Positions 12,833 through 25,520 of a stretch of DNA of 64,000 bases are shown here, piece by piece (position 1 is the first letter of the stretch; every line of letters starts with the position of its first letter). Below the pieces are notes generated by a model that saw only the letters and a list, made by a program, of their open reading frames with translations, searched no databases and was not told the DNA's origin. Origin of the DNA: Heliocidaris erythrogramma (taxonomy: Eukaryota; Echinodermata; Echinoidea; Camarodonta; Echinometridae); assembly GCA_025617745.1 (NCBI GenBank), contig CM046868.1, forward strand, positions 23,489,608-23,553,607, given 5' to 3'. Made by a program: the position numbers and the translations under genes.

Positions 12833-13397
12833 TTACTTATGCCCGTCACTCCTCCAGGAGCATAGGCCGCTAAGAACAGTCCGCCAGATTCCTCGGTCTT
12901 GGGCTGCCCTCTCTAACTGTTCCCAGGTGTGTCCCATCTTCTTGCTGTCTGCGTCAAGGTCGCGTCGCCAGGTGTTTCTTGGCCGGCCTCTTTTCCGTCT
13001 TCCTTGGGGATTCCACGACAGTGCCTGTCTTGTGATGCTGTTGGTTGGTTTCCTCAAGGTGTGCCCAATCCATCCCCATCTTCTACGTCTGATCTCATCT
13101 TCGACTGGCAGTTGGTTGGTATGCTGCCACAGGTCTAAATTGCTGATGGTGTTTGGCCAGTGGATCTGGAGGATCCTTCTCAGGCATTTATTTATGAAAG
13201 TCTGCGCTTTCCTAATGGTGTTCTTTGTTGTCCTCCATGTTTCTGCCCCATACATTAGCACTGATTTAACTTTGGAGTTAAACAGTCTGATCTTTGTGCG
13301 GGTTGATATCACTTTTGAGCTCCATATGTTCTTCAGCTGCACAAAGACTGTTCTTGCCTTGCCGATTATTGCTCCAACATCCGCTTCTGTGCCACCT
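12833..13397 (-). pseudogene. 3' end of an endonuclease/reverse-transcriptase LINE
   Basis: The minus-strand frame covers the C-terminal part of a LINE polyprotein. It has an [10 protein letters not shown] motif, a [10 protein letters not shown] stretch, then [12 protein letters not shown] and [20 protein letters not shown] before the stop at 12833. This tail is widespread in invertebrate LINE proteins, often mislabelled craniofacial development protein 2-like. The reverse-transcriptase core and endonuclease are missing (5' truncation), and the upstream end runs into an inverted copy of its own sequence at about 13400. Confidence 0.75.
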
Positions 13398-13443
13398 TGA
13401 AGCGGATGCTGGAGCAAGAATCGGCAAGGCAAGAACAGTCTTT
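13342..13443. repeat. Head-to-head inverted repeat inside the LINE relic
   Basis: The left arm (about 13342-13386) and right arm (about 13400-13443) are near-perfect reverse complements of about 43 bp. Both encode the same LINE stretch (EAD...IGKARTVF) in opposite directions. This is the signature of an inverted 5' end, as made by twin priming, or of two copies colliding. Confidence 0.8.
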
Positions 13444-13565
13444 CAGAAGTATGATTTTCATATTTCTGATGCTATCAATAAATGCCTGTTGAGGACATTT
13501 GAACGCAGAAGAAAATCAGTTGCTGTCAAATTGTTTTCATTAAATAGCCAAACACTCCATCTTAT

Positions 13566-14431
13566 AATGTTCTTAATTATTCCATTTACCTTAGGTCTGT
13601 GCTTTATTTCAAGGAGTTGATGCAATTTTTCTGATATAATTACTCAACTGAATAAATTGGCCAGAAGCTATACAGTCAAAATCTTGTCATGTAATTTCCA
13701 TCAATATTTTAACAACTATTTAATTTCCTGTAATATTTATTTATTTATTTATTTATTTATTTCTGAATGGTTCATCATATTACATAGTACATTGAAATAA
13801 CTCCTTGGAGCGGTCACATCCATAAGAGAAGATATTTAAAGAAACAAATAACAATGACAGAATCGTAAAATAACTATGGTCACAACACAGACATAGAATA
13901 ATGGAGCACCATACAGAGGTATAGCAATATAAGCTTAAAAGGCTTGAAACGTTGCCATACCTTCACATTCAAAACTAACGAATTACATATATTATCTTAA
14001 TGTTCTTAATTATTCCATTTACCTTAGGTCTGTGCTTTATTTCAAGGAGTTGATGCAATTTTTCTGATATAATTACTCAACTGAATAAATTGGCCAGAAG
14101 CTATACAGTCAAAATCTTGTCATGTAATTTCCATCAATATTTTAACAACTATTTAATTTCCTGTAATATTTATTTATTTATTTATTTATTTATTTCTGAA
14201 TGGTTCATCATATTACATAGTACATTGAAATAACTCCTTGGAGCGGTCACATCCATAAGAGAAGATATTTAAAGAAACAAATAACAATGACAGAATCGTA
14301 AAATAACTATGGTCACAACACAGACATAGAATAATGGAGCACCATACAGAGGTATAGCAATATAAGCTTAAAAGGCTTGAAACGTTGCCATACCTTCACA
14401 TTCAAAACTAACGAATTACATATATTATCAT
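13566..14431. repeat. 433-bp near-perfect tandem duplication
   Basis: Positions about 13566-13998 are repeated at about 13999-14431 with almost no visible differences, including an ATTT-type run in each copy (about 13738-13763 and 14171-14196). It lies just past the stop codon of the LINE at 14778-15917, so it may be part of its 3' UTR. The near identity suggests a recent event or an assembly artefact. Confidence 0.8.
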
Positions 14432-14777
14432 TCAAAACTAAAACTAAAACAAAATAAACAGAAAAAAACAAAAACAAAGAGAGAAACTCAATAACCAATG
14501 TTAACATTAAATGAACTAATTTGAAATTTTACACTATTTACAACAGATAAAGATGAAAATAAAGTTATAGAAGGTAAGAAGATGGAGAAAGAGGAGGGAG
14601 CCTTTATTATCCCAAATAATATATGTAATCAGTAATATAGTAAAGGCGTCGATGGATATCTATACACGTAATAGGACAAATTATGTAGGATGAAAATATT
14701 CTAGTCTTTCGGGTGATATGAACCTCTAGGCTTCGTTGTAGTAATACAAGAAATAATTGTACATGTATATGTATTAA

Positions 14778-15917
14778 TCACATCTTAGAGATAAGCATGC
14801 GCTTAATCGCATTTTTAAAGGAATGAATGGTAGGTAAATTTCGAGTGTCACTCGGTAAGGCATTCCAGACATCTGGACCGTTATGCCTAACAGATTTATG
14901 AGCCAATAATGTGCGGGGGTTGAATAAGTGAATATTAGCCGATTGTCTTGTGGGGTAAGAGTGAATATCACTGTTTCGACTGAACATGGAAGAAAAGGAA
15001 GTGGGCAAAAGGTTGTTATTATAACGAAACATAAAGAGGGCGGTTTGAAGAAAATTGATGTCACTAACCGTAAGGCTCTTCAACTTGATAAAGAGAGGCC
15101 GTGTATGGTCACGGTAACCAGCTCCAGCACAAATGCGGATAGCTTTCTTTTGTAGCAAGAGAATATTATCTGTAACACACTTAGATGTTGCCCAAAGAAC
15201 ATTGCAGTATGAGATGTATGGTAGAATCAGAGTATTGTACAGTATAAAAATTACTTTGTCAGGAACTATATATTTCACTCTATATAATATTCCAATATTT
15301 CGGGAAATTGTTGTTCTTATGTTTTTCAAATGATCATTCCAGTTTAGTTGTTCATTAATGTAAACACCGAGAAATTTGGTACAAGTTTTTCTTTCCAACA
15401 AGACATCATCTAGTTTTACTTTAGGAGTTTGTACTCCACGAGACTTTCTACCTTTAAAGTGAATATAATTCGTTTTTTGCACATTGAGAGACAGCATATT
15501 GCTCCTAAACCAATTGGTTAATTTGGGTAGTTCATTATTAATTGTATTTTCAAGGATATTGATATTATTATGAGATAAGAAAACACTTGTGTCATCTGCA
15601 AATAATATGTAATTTAGAGTGGTAGACACATTGCAAATATCATTGACATATATCAAAAATAACAAGGGGCCTAATATTGAACCTTGCGGAACACCGCATT
15701 TTAGAAATGACACTGCAGAGTTGACAGAGTTGTAGGATGTGTATTGCCTTCTGTTAGAAAGGTAGCTAGAGAACCACTCCAGAGCAATGCCTCTGACTCC
15801 ATAATGTTGTAGTTTACATAGCAGAATTGAGTGGTCAAGTGTGTCAAAAGCCTTGCTCAGATCCATGAACACACCAATAACATGCTCACGAGCGGTCATA
15901 TAAATTATGTTTGTCAA
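14778..15917 (-). mobile_element. Non-LTR retrotransposon ORF: reverse transcriptase plus C-terminal domain, 5'-truncated
   Basis: An uninterrupted frame of about 380 codons. Residues ~15-29 hold motif A (MDLSKAFDTLDH), ~75-95 motif B (GVPQGSILGPLLFLIYVNDI) and ~104-111 the catalytic FADDT box. After these come the LNVQKT and KFLGVYI segments and a C-terminal RHNGPDVWNALPS...FKNAIKRML tail typical of Jockey/CR1-like LINEs. The N-terminal palm motifs and the apurinic endonuclease are absent, so this copy is 5'-truncated, as most LINE insertions are. The intact frame suggests a young insertion. At the 5' edge (about 15908-15945) a TGTTTGTCAACTGCTG word occurs twice. Confidence 0.9.
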
Positions 15918-15949
15918 CTGCTGCCATATATGTTTGTCAACTGCTGTGA

Positions 15950-16252
15950 CCTGAACAGTGGCCTATCCATAATTGGATAAACAATGGGTTGAATCCAATG
16001 GGCGTATTCACAATTAATAAACAAGGGGTAACCCCTCCAAGAGGGGTATTTTTTTTCTTTATCATATTTCTTCTGTGCCTTTAAACAGGGGACATACGCC
16101 GGTTCCGTCCTATCGAGAACACGCCATTATTGAATATGTGGAGGAATTCGACAGTAAGGGCCAGGATGGATGCGAAGTTATCTCTTTGTGAGTATGTGGA
16201 TGTTTGTGCGCTCCTGTGCGTGTGTGTGTGCGTGTCATCTCCTTCTTCTTCT

Positions 16253-16301
<49 letters not shown>

Positions 16302-17100
16302 TTTCTCTCTCACTCCCTTCCATTAACTGGTTTCCCTATCTACCAGAACGTGGAGGCGTCAGCAAAATCGACATTACCATTTTAATTGGTCCGCATCTTA
16401 CTCAAATGGGCAAAACATTGTTCCTCTGATCTGATTTTGACACCCCGTTAAATGAAGCCCCATTCTCGATCTCACGGCCACTAATTTTTCTTGCTCATTT
16501 TAGTTACATGATTGCTTTCTCCCAATTCCCCAGATTGGATTGTAGATTGAAATTAATGTTCATGCTTTTACATAAATGACTATCAGTGGCTTTCACACTT
16601 GTCGCAGTCTGAGGGTGTGAGTGTGCGCCCTTACCGGAGTAATTACTTGTGCTATCCCTTGGAAGGCCGAATGATGATGATATGGTGAGGTAAAGAGAAT
16701 TGTGTGATTTCTTCTTCTTCTTCTTCTTCTTCTTCTTCTTCTTCTTCTTCTTCTTCCTCTACAGTACTATCACTTGAGTTTTTTTGTAATACATTTTCCA
16801 TCGTTTTTGCAATTTAAAGTGAGTTTTATGAAATTCAAAAAAGGCATTTTCTTGTTGTTGAATGATACGGTATGAATCGTTAAAGTGAAGAAAACAATCC
16901 CTCAAACAAACCCGCACCCACACAATTTTTGAATTTTCAAGCAAGATTATCATTATTATGTTTTTTTTTTATTTTACAAGCAAATTTTGGGCCTGGTGTT
17001 AGCATCAAAATGATGAAAAACGCCCCCGGGTTATAAAGAGTAATCACATTACAAATGCATGAATTTCTAATCAGTTACAATATTAGCATAATATATATAT
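15950..17100. other. Intergenic with large CT and CTT microsatellites
   Basis: It contains a CT array (about 16256-16300) after a CTT run, and a second CTT array (about 16709-16757). Short open frames are low-complexity. No gene recognised. Confidence 0.6.
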
Positions 17101-17103
17101 TAT

Positions 17104-17325
17104 AATGAATTCAGGAGAAATGAATTTACAGCAGATTTGAATCTATCCTTATCGGTAACATTAGGAAAAACAGAATCTGGGAGTGAGTTCCACAGTCTGC
17201 TATAGTCCTTGGAATGTATGAAGATAGATGGAGCTGGGTGTTGGATTTAGGTACAACAGTATATGGGTGAGGACTCACAGATGATCTGGTCGCTCGGACT
17301 TTAACACTTGGTGTTTTCATAGTCT
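17104..17325 (-). pseudogene. C-terminal LINE polyprotein fragment with a frameshift
   Basis: The minus strand reads, in one frame, SNTQLHLSSYIPRT and then, after a shift, LWNSLPDSVFPNVTDKDRF and SAVNSFLLNSL. That is the standard C-terminal tail of LINE reverse transcriptases (WNSLPDSV... then FKS). The rest of the element is missing. Confidence 0.7.
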
Positions 17326-17329
17326 AGAA

Positions 17330-19045
17330 CTTGTGATCAAGGCCTTAAACCCATTCAGGATGGGGAGGAGGGGTCAACTAATCGTAACTGAACGGTCCAA
17401 AATGCTCCGAAACGGTAGGGTTAGAACTACCCCCGCCCTACGCCCCATCTCGGCAACGCCCCTGCTCATTAAAATTAAAAAAAAAAACACGAAACTGTCT
17501 ACGGAAAGACTGTGTAAGATATGTAAAAGTGACCATTCTAGATTGGATAAACACAGAAAACTGGAGAATAAGTGAAAAATATTAAGTACATTTAATAAAT
17601 TGATAGAAAAGAGAGAGGGTGGAAGAAGCTAGAGAGGGAGGACTTTCTTTCACAAGTCATGGCAGTCAAATGGTGTCGCAAACTTATTTACATTTAGTAG
17701 ACCAACGAGATAAATGGGAGAGATAGAGAATGGGGAAAATACATGCATAGAATATTGGGAGAAAGAGCGAAATAGGGAGAATGGAAGAGGTGAAGAAGGA
17801 GATGAAAGGAGATGGGAGGGGCCTCAAAAATGTCCAATATAGACGGGACAGATTCATGATATCTTACAGACAGACGAGGTATAGATATGCTATAGACATG
17901 GGGAGGTAGGATTAGAGATCGTCATAGCGCTAATAAGTAACAAAGCGATCGAGATCTCTCTTCATGTTTTGGAGGAATACCCGACACTTTTGTGATGAAT
18001 GAAGATAATTGATCGGGTTGCCCAAACCCTCATAATTTTATGATTTATGACTATCAGTTCTGAAGCGGTCACCCATAGCATACAGACAGCCTGCCTATTT
18101 TTGTGTCATTTTTGTGGAAGGATTATCAATGCATTGATAGTCATGATAATGGTAAAGCTTAGCACGGATGCCAAATGCACCGCAGCGCTATACCGTGAAA
18201 TATGCGCCTCTAAAAATGAGAAATACAACGAAATTTACACTCATTACTCTTTAGATAGGATGGTAATTTTGTATTTGTCGTTAATTTTGGTGGCAGGTGG
18301 CTTTTAATTATTCTTTGATATAACGCCAAGTGGAACACTAAAACATACATGCAAAGTGTATCAGAGAGTGAATAATTCTGTTTATACGTATACTACGAAC
18401 CTATACAAAGAAGAAGAAAAAAAAGGAATCTTGAAATATCTTATATGTACTCGTTTCTTTACGTATAATAGGGTATAGGAAGAAATTAAGCAGCATAACG
18501 TTTTAATTCTTATTTGTTATTCATTCGAAAATAATCCTTTAATCTTTCTGTGTCTTTATAATGCTATTGCATTATATTAGTCTTGTATCTATATATCTAT
18601 TCTACCTACCTTCATTTACACAAATTCACAACCATGTCTATAATTATAATAGTGTGAGGGAATAAGGGAATGACATACAAACAGCTTTGGCTCTCTTTAA
18701 ACTAAATACATCATTTCGAAAGTCGAAAGGATAAACGTATTTGTGGTTGTGTGTGCGCGTGCGTGTCTGTGTCTGTGTGTAACATATCAATCGAGACCCT
18801 CGGTCTTTTTTTTTGCTTTGCTTTTCAACCTCAATTAATTCCATTTTTAAAATCATATCACACTTTCTGACAGATTTCTTATTATGTTTTATTCCCTTTT
18901 TATTTAATTAATTGTTTTTATTCTTATTTTTTATTCTCATTTTCCCTTAATGACAGCTTTCAGAATAGATTTAACATGTTTAAGAAGGAGTTGTTTTTGA
19001 TTTCCAGAAAAATATATAGCCTAAGGATTTTGCAAAGGCCAATGC
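17330..19045. other. Intergenic, no gene recognised
   Basis: It has purine-rich GGGAGA-type sequence (about 17610-17830) and short open frames at 17333-17575 and 18047-18307 without recognisable domains. Confidence 0.5.
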
Positions 19046-19306
19046 ATGAAGACAACTATTCTGTACCTCCTTTGCATAGCTGTATTTCTTGTGACAGCTG
19101 ATCAACACGCTGTGTATGGAGGCCACGTTATACAACTTATTATCAGTTTTTTAAAATTATTTCACGATCGGATAGGAGTGAGATTATCACGAGGTACACT
19201 CGTCCTCAAAATTATTCATACCCCTTGGAAACTTGGAGAATTTTGCATTTTTCGCAAAAATGAAAGGGGAACTGGATTTACTTGCGCATCACGTAAATGC
19301 ATTTAG
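19046..19306 (+). CDS. Doubtful ORF with signal-peptide-like start
   Basis: The first ~20 residues (MKTTILYLLCIAVFLVTADQ) look like a secretory signal peptide with a hydrophobic core and small residues before a plausible cleavage site. From codon ~51 on, the frame runs into the TIR of the element at 19197, so the C-terminal part is transposon sequence. It could be the first exon of a small secreted protein with a donor before 19197, or chance. No downstream exon was identified. Confidence 0.2.
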   Translation: MKTTILYLLCIAVFLVTADQHAVYGGHVIQLIISFLKLFHDRIGVRLSRGTLVLKIIHTPWKLGEFCIFRKNERGTGFTCASRKCI

Positions 19307-19777
19307 TTATCATCTACAAATGAATGCTGTTTCTGGTTTCAACTCATTTGCATAACAGTAGAAAGAGTCAGTTATCCAAATTGGTAATGTTCAAAATTAT
19401 TCATATTCTTGGTGATTCATTGACTTTCCTGATCATTATGAATCAAAACCTTTGTGATTAAAGCTTGTAACACTCCAGTACACTGTCCCAATGCTTCTGG
19501 TATCTACTGAGAAAGCAGGTCAATACCTGGTAGCCATGCATGTGGCTTAATTTCCCTGTGGATGTTGTCCAGAGATGCCTTAATTCACCTGGTCTTCCCA
19601 GGTGAAGCCCAGGTGAAGAAAGGCATCTCTGGACAACATCCTCAACGAAATTAAGCCATTGGCTACCAGATATGTATTTAAGTGATGTGCAAGTAAATCC
19701 AGTTCCCCTATCATCTTTGCAAAAAATGCAAAATTCTCAAAGTTTCCAAGGGGTATGAATAATTTTGAGGACGACTG
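19197..19777. mobile_element. Tc1/mariner-type MITE, ~580 bp, palindromic
   Basis: The ends CACTCGTCCTCAAAATT and, reverse-complemented, CAGTCGTCCTCAAAATT are flanked by TA on both sides (19195-19196, 19778-19779), the mariner target-site duplication. The inverted similarity extends inward well beyond 100 bp. The centre (about 19550-19650) is another palindrome around CACCTGG. There is no transposase. Confidence 0.8.
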
Positions 19778-19779
19778 TA

Positions 19780-20476
19780 TATGAACCTACCAGTCAGTTA
19801 TAATTAATATTCACCACTTTTACAAAACTTTAATAAACGTTGAGTTTCTTAAGTTAGGTGGGTTTTTTCAGTTGTTCGGTTTTTTCCCCTCAGTTTTCAT
19901 TTTTATTCATTGACATAAGCTATATATTTCTACTGAGGTTTTCGAACATTTTTTTCAATTACTGTTATCATCTAATATACATGTAACTCTCTATTTTCAA
20001 GTAGAGTAACCATTGTATTCAAAGCAATACCAGGTATTTCTTTATTTCATCTCTGTTTTTCTATCGAAACCGTTGTGTGGAGATGTAATCTATATTCCAA
20101 ATTCTTTATAAAACTACTTTTGAATTTTGTATATAAATTATAGTATATTTTGCTTTTATTGTGTTGTTTTTTTATTTAGTGATTTAGTGATTTTTGTCAT
20201 TTATTCACCCTTATGATAATTAAAAACATTAAAGTTATGAATAGGCTTACCCTATCTCTCACATTGGCTTTTCAATTACATTTTTAAAGCAAAATATGCA
20301 CGACTGTATAAAAATAATTCTCTGTGATGGTTGATTCTGTACGCATCATTAAGTCATAGTAAGTATAATGAAGGTCATAAAAGGCTTTCAAAGTGCGAGT
20401 TATAAGGTCAATGAAGGTATAATAATATTGTAGTAATTTGATGGTTGCGTTTGAGAAAATACATCGTAATCAGGCC

Positions 20477-20507
<31 letters not shown>

Positions 20508-23500
20508 ATTCTCTCTCTTTCCCTTTTAAATCATAACGTCTAGATAAAATGACTTGATAATGAATATGTATGTATAATGGAATATACTCAATCGTTCATG
20601 ACATCGTTTGAGACTTCGACACACATTCCATATATTTTCCTTGATTTTTAGAAATAGATATTATAATGCACAATTTTTGTTTTACACTACAAAAACCCAG
20701 CGTTGCTGTACTCTTTGGCTGCTAATCTATCCAGGAAGCTCGGCTGGAATATTTTACTTTTTTTTTCTTCCGGAGTTCGGTTGTACCTCTCGCGCGCTCG
20801 CATTTCGGATCAACAAAATTATTGCAGCCCTCTCTCTCCAGGCTTTATGATTAATGTGCTCATTATGGGCTCATAAATTCGGGAGGACATGATCCCCGTC
20901 TTCCATATTCAATCAGAGGCAAGTGGGCTGCATACCAGACGCTTTTTGTCTTCTCGTTTTTATCTCTTTCGAATTCACCCGGTAATTTATCGCACTCTTA
21001 AGGTAATCGCTGAACATGGAGAAGGATTTGGGGATAAACGCTAACAATGATACGAGGTATTTAAACCTTATTAATATCGTTTCAGTAACCCCTTGTTGGT
21101 AGCAAATCGAGCCAGTGCGGCGTCATGGATTTAGAATGCGGGCTAGTTTTGTTCTCTCCGGCACGGTTCCGAGCTTGCCGCGAGCGATCGTCATATTTCA
21201 GCAATTTGACGACAATTCTATGAAAAAATGGTCTTTTAGTGTCATTATTATCCTTGCCAAAAGGAGGATAACGATTGTGGGACAATGGGGAGAGATAGGA
21301 GGTGAACAATAGTACTTGGTGTTCGTTTTTTCTCTCTTCTTTTCTCGCAATCCAGCCTACCCCTCTTCGCATTGTTCAACGGCGACAGACTGTCAACACC
21401 CGGGGCTTTGGGGCGACAGAGAAAAGAAGTTGCCGTCTGTTGCCAGCCACCGCTGATAACTCGTGCGGTGTGTGAATTCTATGGGACAGCTTTGACGGTG
21501 ATATGTAGGATATTAATCCACAATGAATGGGTATTTTATTGTGAAATGAATGTCAAAGTTGTTAAATGATCCATGGGATTTCCTTTCATCCCTCATTGTC
21601 AAGCGATGAGTGATGGTTTTTATCACCGATTGACGACGAGCCAAAAATTCCTTTAACCTTGACGTATGTCCCATTTGAGCCTAAATTTTCAGCTGAGGCG
21701 TCCGTTAGATCATGGACCTACTAGAGACTGAACGAAGTCATAAAAATAAGAGTTTTTGCTTTAAAAAGGGTTTCAAATTCATTAGAATAAAAAGCACTGG
21801 TGTTCGTATTAGAGTGCAGAAAATGCATATTTTTTTTGGTCGACAAAGATCGTCTTGCGTTGGCGCCCTGTTGCGCAAACTATCGAAAAATAGTTTTCTG
21901 CGTTCATTCTTGCAATGTGTCGCTTAGTAACCATTCAAGATCCAGATAACAAGAGCTTAGTCTCAATCATGTTAAAAGCCTGATTTTGATTGGTCGTTTG
22001 GGAAACTCACATTTAAGCTACAAAGAAATTGATAACAAAACTCTAAGGCATGTAAATCACCAGACCAACAACAATTGAATATATTGGGTTGTTCAAAAGT
22101 TTCAACTGTTCAACGGCGCTCATTATTAAAGGAGGTATACAAATCGAGACTGTTCTTACACACCTTCTCCATTGCATGTGCTATATAGCATAATTCAGCA
22201 TAATTAGCATATTTCAGCATAATATATATCGATGTGAAGTATCAAACTCACGTAAAAAGCATTTGAGTCACCACCTAGGTCCTTCTTTTAAAGATATGAA
22301 TTGAACTGATTCAGTTTCAATCACGTTTTCCTGAAATAAAAATTCGAAATATTCCAATCTTCCAAAAACGGAATAAATGAAATGCTACTTTTTACAAAAT
22401 ATATATTTTCAATTTAACATTGATCTTGGCAGCCGACAAATAAAATACTCTATTGAAAGAAGTCAAATAATATCGACCTGAAAACGTCCTATTACTTCCT
22501 GTTTTAATGCTATCTCTATTTCATTTCCCTTTTTCCCTATATGGTTTCATCCTCGAAAAAAGAGTAAATATATACATCACTAGAAATAAGTAAATAAGCA
22601 CTTCCCTCTCGACTTACACAATCAAACAGCCTTCTCATTCCTATTTTCATAGCCAGAGATATCTTTTCTTAATTTTGTATATGGTTCCCTCCCCATGAGC
22701 AAATTTTCATCACTTCTTCTATACTACATGAATTATTAGAGGTCAACAAAGGCTTTCAGAAAGTGGGATGCATGGTTTGAAATTAATTGAGGTTGTTCTT
22801 ATTTTCAATATAATAGTAAATTGTGATTCTTATTGCATTCTGTAAACCTAGACATGCTAGATGTATAGTGTATATATTTTCACAGGTTATGAAGCTTATA
22901 GATGAAACTGCCAAATTTCCTCGTTGTTTCTCTTTATAAAACAATAAATCTTGTTTAAGCCACCAGTTCACAAAACCAGCACCACAATCGCTGGTGTTAG
23001 ACATTTAATTGCTATACATTAGTGCAGCCAGATTTTTTCACATATTCTTTAAGGAGGGTTCCGAGCGGATATGCCGGCAAACAATATTCCATCTGCTAAT
23101 GTTGAATGTACCGACACTATCCACCCCTTCCAATCCCAATATAACCAAAATGAGCAATTATTCTCAGTGATAATTGAAACTTAGTGTTTTAATTTGTAGA
23201 TTTTCATATGTTTTGCAACTATATGTACATGTCACGTGCAAGGTCACGTTCTTGTTCAAATTTGGTTTAATAGTATAAAAAAGAAACAGCCACAATACAG
23301 GACAGTAGTCCAAAAACTATCAATGTTCTCTTTACAATGTAATAAAAATGGATAAATCAATTCAGCATAAATATTGAACATTATAACCGAAATAAAACAA
23401 ATTGACTGATCGGTGGGGTGATAAAACCTCTTTACTCATTTTCTGGCAATTTTTTTTCTTCATAATTTTGTAACTGAGGATTAATTTGATGTTCTGATAA

Positions 23501-24359
23501 AACCCATGCCATGTAGAGCTTATCTGAACAAAATAATGCCACAAGCGAGCTGTAAAAAGAAGGTCGTGAATGCACCTGCTTGGGTCTTAACTTATCAATC
23601 CTAACCTATTCTACTTTAAGCTATCCTATCCTATATCTTAACCTACCCTATCCAGTTGGTACAGTCTAGTGCAAGCTCTTATATACCCATTATAATTTTT
23701 TATGCATTTGGTAACAGTTATTAAAATCGGGCCACCCCAAACCATACGCTACTGAAAATCCTGAATATTCATATAAGTGTTTCCCCCAATATTGAGGGAA
23801 AAATACGAAAATGCATTTTTTACAAAACCGTTTGCAAAACATTTTTACTTAATGACGACAAATTACATTGTGCATGTTAAATAAACTTAACGAAAAGGGC
23901 AATATTGCAAAAATCTTTATGAAGAAATATCTTACAGCGTTATTTTGCAAGATTTGTTCAGTCAGTTTTACATAACTGTGTATCAAAATCATGTTAATGT
24001 CAACTGACATTCGTAAAATGTATTTTATACACAATAGTTTACAAAACATTTCACTTAATGATGACTTATAACATCTGCATGATAAAATTCCCTTTAAAAA
24101 ATACTTGTACTTAACACATTTTACATAATAGGCATTTCTTTTGCAAAATGAATTTTACTTAAATAGTGCTAAGTAAATGTTACATAAAATTTTACATTTT
24201 GCATGACACATTATATGCGAAATGTAATTCATTACAAATATTTAGTAAAATACTACATAAAAACATTCATTTGAGACAATTTTACATATATTAAGTAAAA
24301 ATTTTACAAAAGGAAGTTTACATAATGAAATATTAAGTAAATATTTCTCTGTGTGTACG
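19780..24359. other. Intergenic, no gene recognised
   Basis: It contains a CT run (about 20476-20515). At 20560-21500 and 21580-21700 there are GC-richer stretches with TAAT/TTTATG words that could be regulatory. At 23760-24350 AT-rich DNA has recurring TTTAC(A/T)TAA-like words and may be an old repeat. No exon or RNA gene is supported. Confidence 0.4.
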
Positions 24360-24775
24360 AACGACTTGAATATCAAGTGCCAGATAGGATGCCCAAAGTT
24401 TTTCCTGATGTTTTAAGAAAGTGTGACTGTATTTCCAATAACAATATGGCTCGAAAAAGAGACATGACAACGAAGCTTTTCGACCTGCACTCATCAGGTT
24501 ATCACGCAGGTATATAACAAATTACTCGAAATCAATATATTGAAATTTTGTAGTACCAAGAAATTATTTGTGTATTTCCAATAACCTCAATTAAATTATG
24601 GCAAAAAAATATACTTTGCATTAAAAATGCTTGTTATAATAAGGATTTTAATCTACATCTGCACAGTTCAACTTTAGATGCAGTTAAAAATGATTGAGCT
24701 TCCCATTTGGCTTGTCATATTTAAGTCATTCGTAAAGTCATGCGTAACTTTACAAAATCTTTATGAAACACCCCC
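24360..24775. mobile_element. Degraded, interrupted copy of the 25207-25520 element (opposite orientation)
   Basis: Its sequence, reverse-complemented, matches 25207-25480. The right edge keeps the terminal TTTATGAAACACCCC. The match is broken by an insert at about 24443-24570, which contains the word GCTTTTCGACCTGCACTCATC shared with 61834-61854. Confidence 0.65.
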
Positions 24776-25206
24776 TGAGCTTATAAAACATTCTAAAGGT
24801 CACATTCAAGCCTTTCAATAAAATGGCAGGAAAACCTTATTCCTAATTCTATATACAGGAAATTATTCTCTTCTTTTGTGTCCGAATAGCGTTTTTGTTT
24901 GACATGTTTTATATATTTTTATCTTGTGTGTAGGTTTTTTCTTCTTTCTTTGGAGAAATTGGTCGACTTTGGGTACAGTCAGACAAACATCAAGAAAGTT
25001 TTTTTCTTTCTAATATGATTCCTGTCTAATTAAATAAAGATAAGTGGTACTGAGATGTGATGGCTTCACCTACTACCATTTATATTTTTGTCCTGTCTTT
25101 ACATGCATGCACAAGTTGTATTATCGTCATCATTGCATTTATTATTCCATGTAGACCAAACAATCTTTCAAACGTTAGTCCTTTCCTTTTTTAACTTCAG
25201 TAGCAG

Positions 25207-25520
25207 GGGGTGTTTCATAAAGCTGTTCGTAAAGTTACGCATGACTTTACGAATGAATTAAATATAGTAAGCCAAATGGGATGCTCCATCATTTTCAACT
25301 GCTAAAGTTGAACTGTGCAGATGTAGCTTAACATTCTTATTACAACAAACATTTTTAATGCAAGTATATTTTTTTGCAATAATTTAATCGAGGTTATTGA
25401 AAATACAGTCACACTTTGTTAAAACATCAGGAAAAACTTTGGGAATCCTATCTGGCACTTCATATTCAAGTCCTACGTAAAGTCATGCGTAACTTTACGC
25501 ACAGCTTTATGAAACACCCC
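25207..25520. mobile_element. TIR MITE, ~314 bp
   Basis: The left end GGGGTGTTTCATAAAGC and the right end GCTTTATGAAACACCCC are exact inverted repeats, and the inverted match continues through a CGTAAAGTTACGCATGAC-like stretch to about 45 bp. A second, inverted and interrupted copy lies at 24360-24775. It has no coding capacity. Confidence 0.8.

Noticed and set aside
12927-13400. 157-codon plus-strand frame
   Set aside because: Antisense shadow of the LINE tail, which carries the recognisable motifs on the minus strand.
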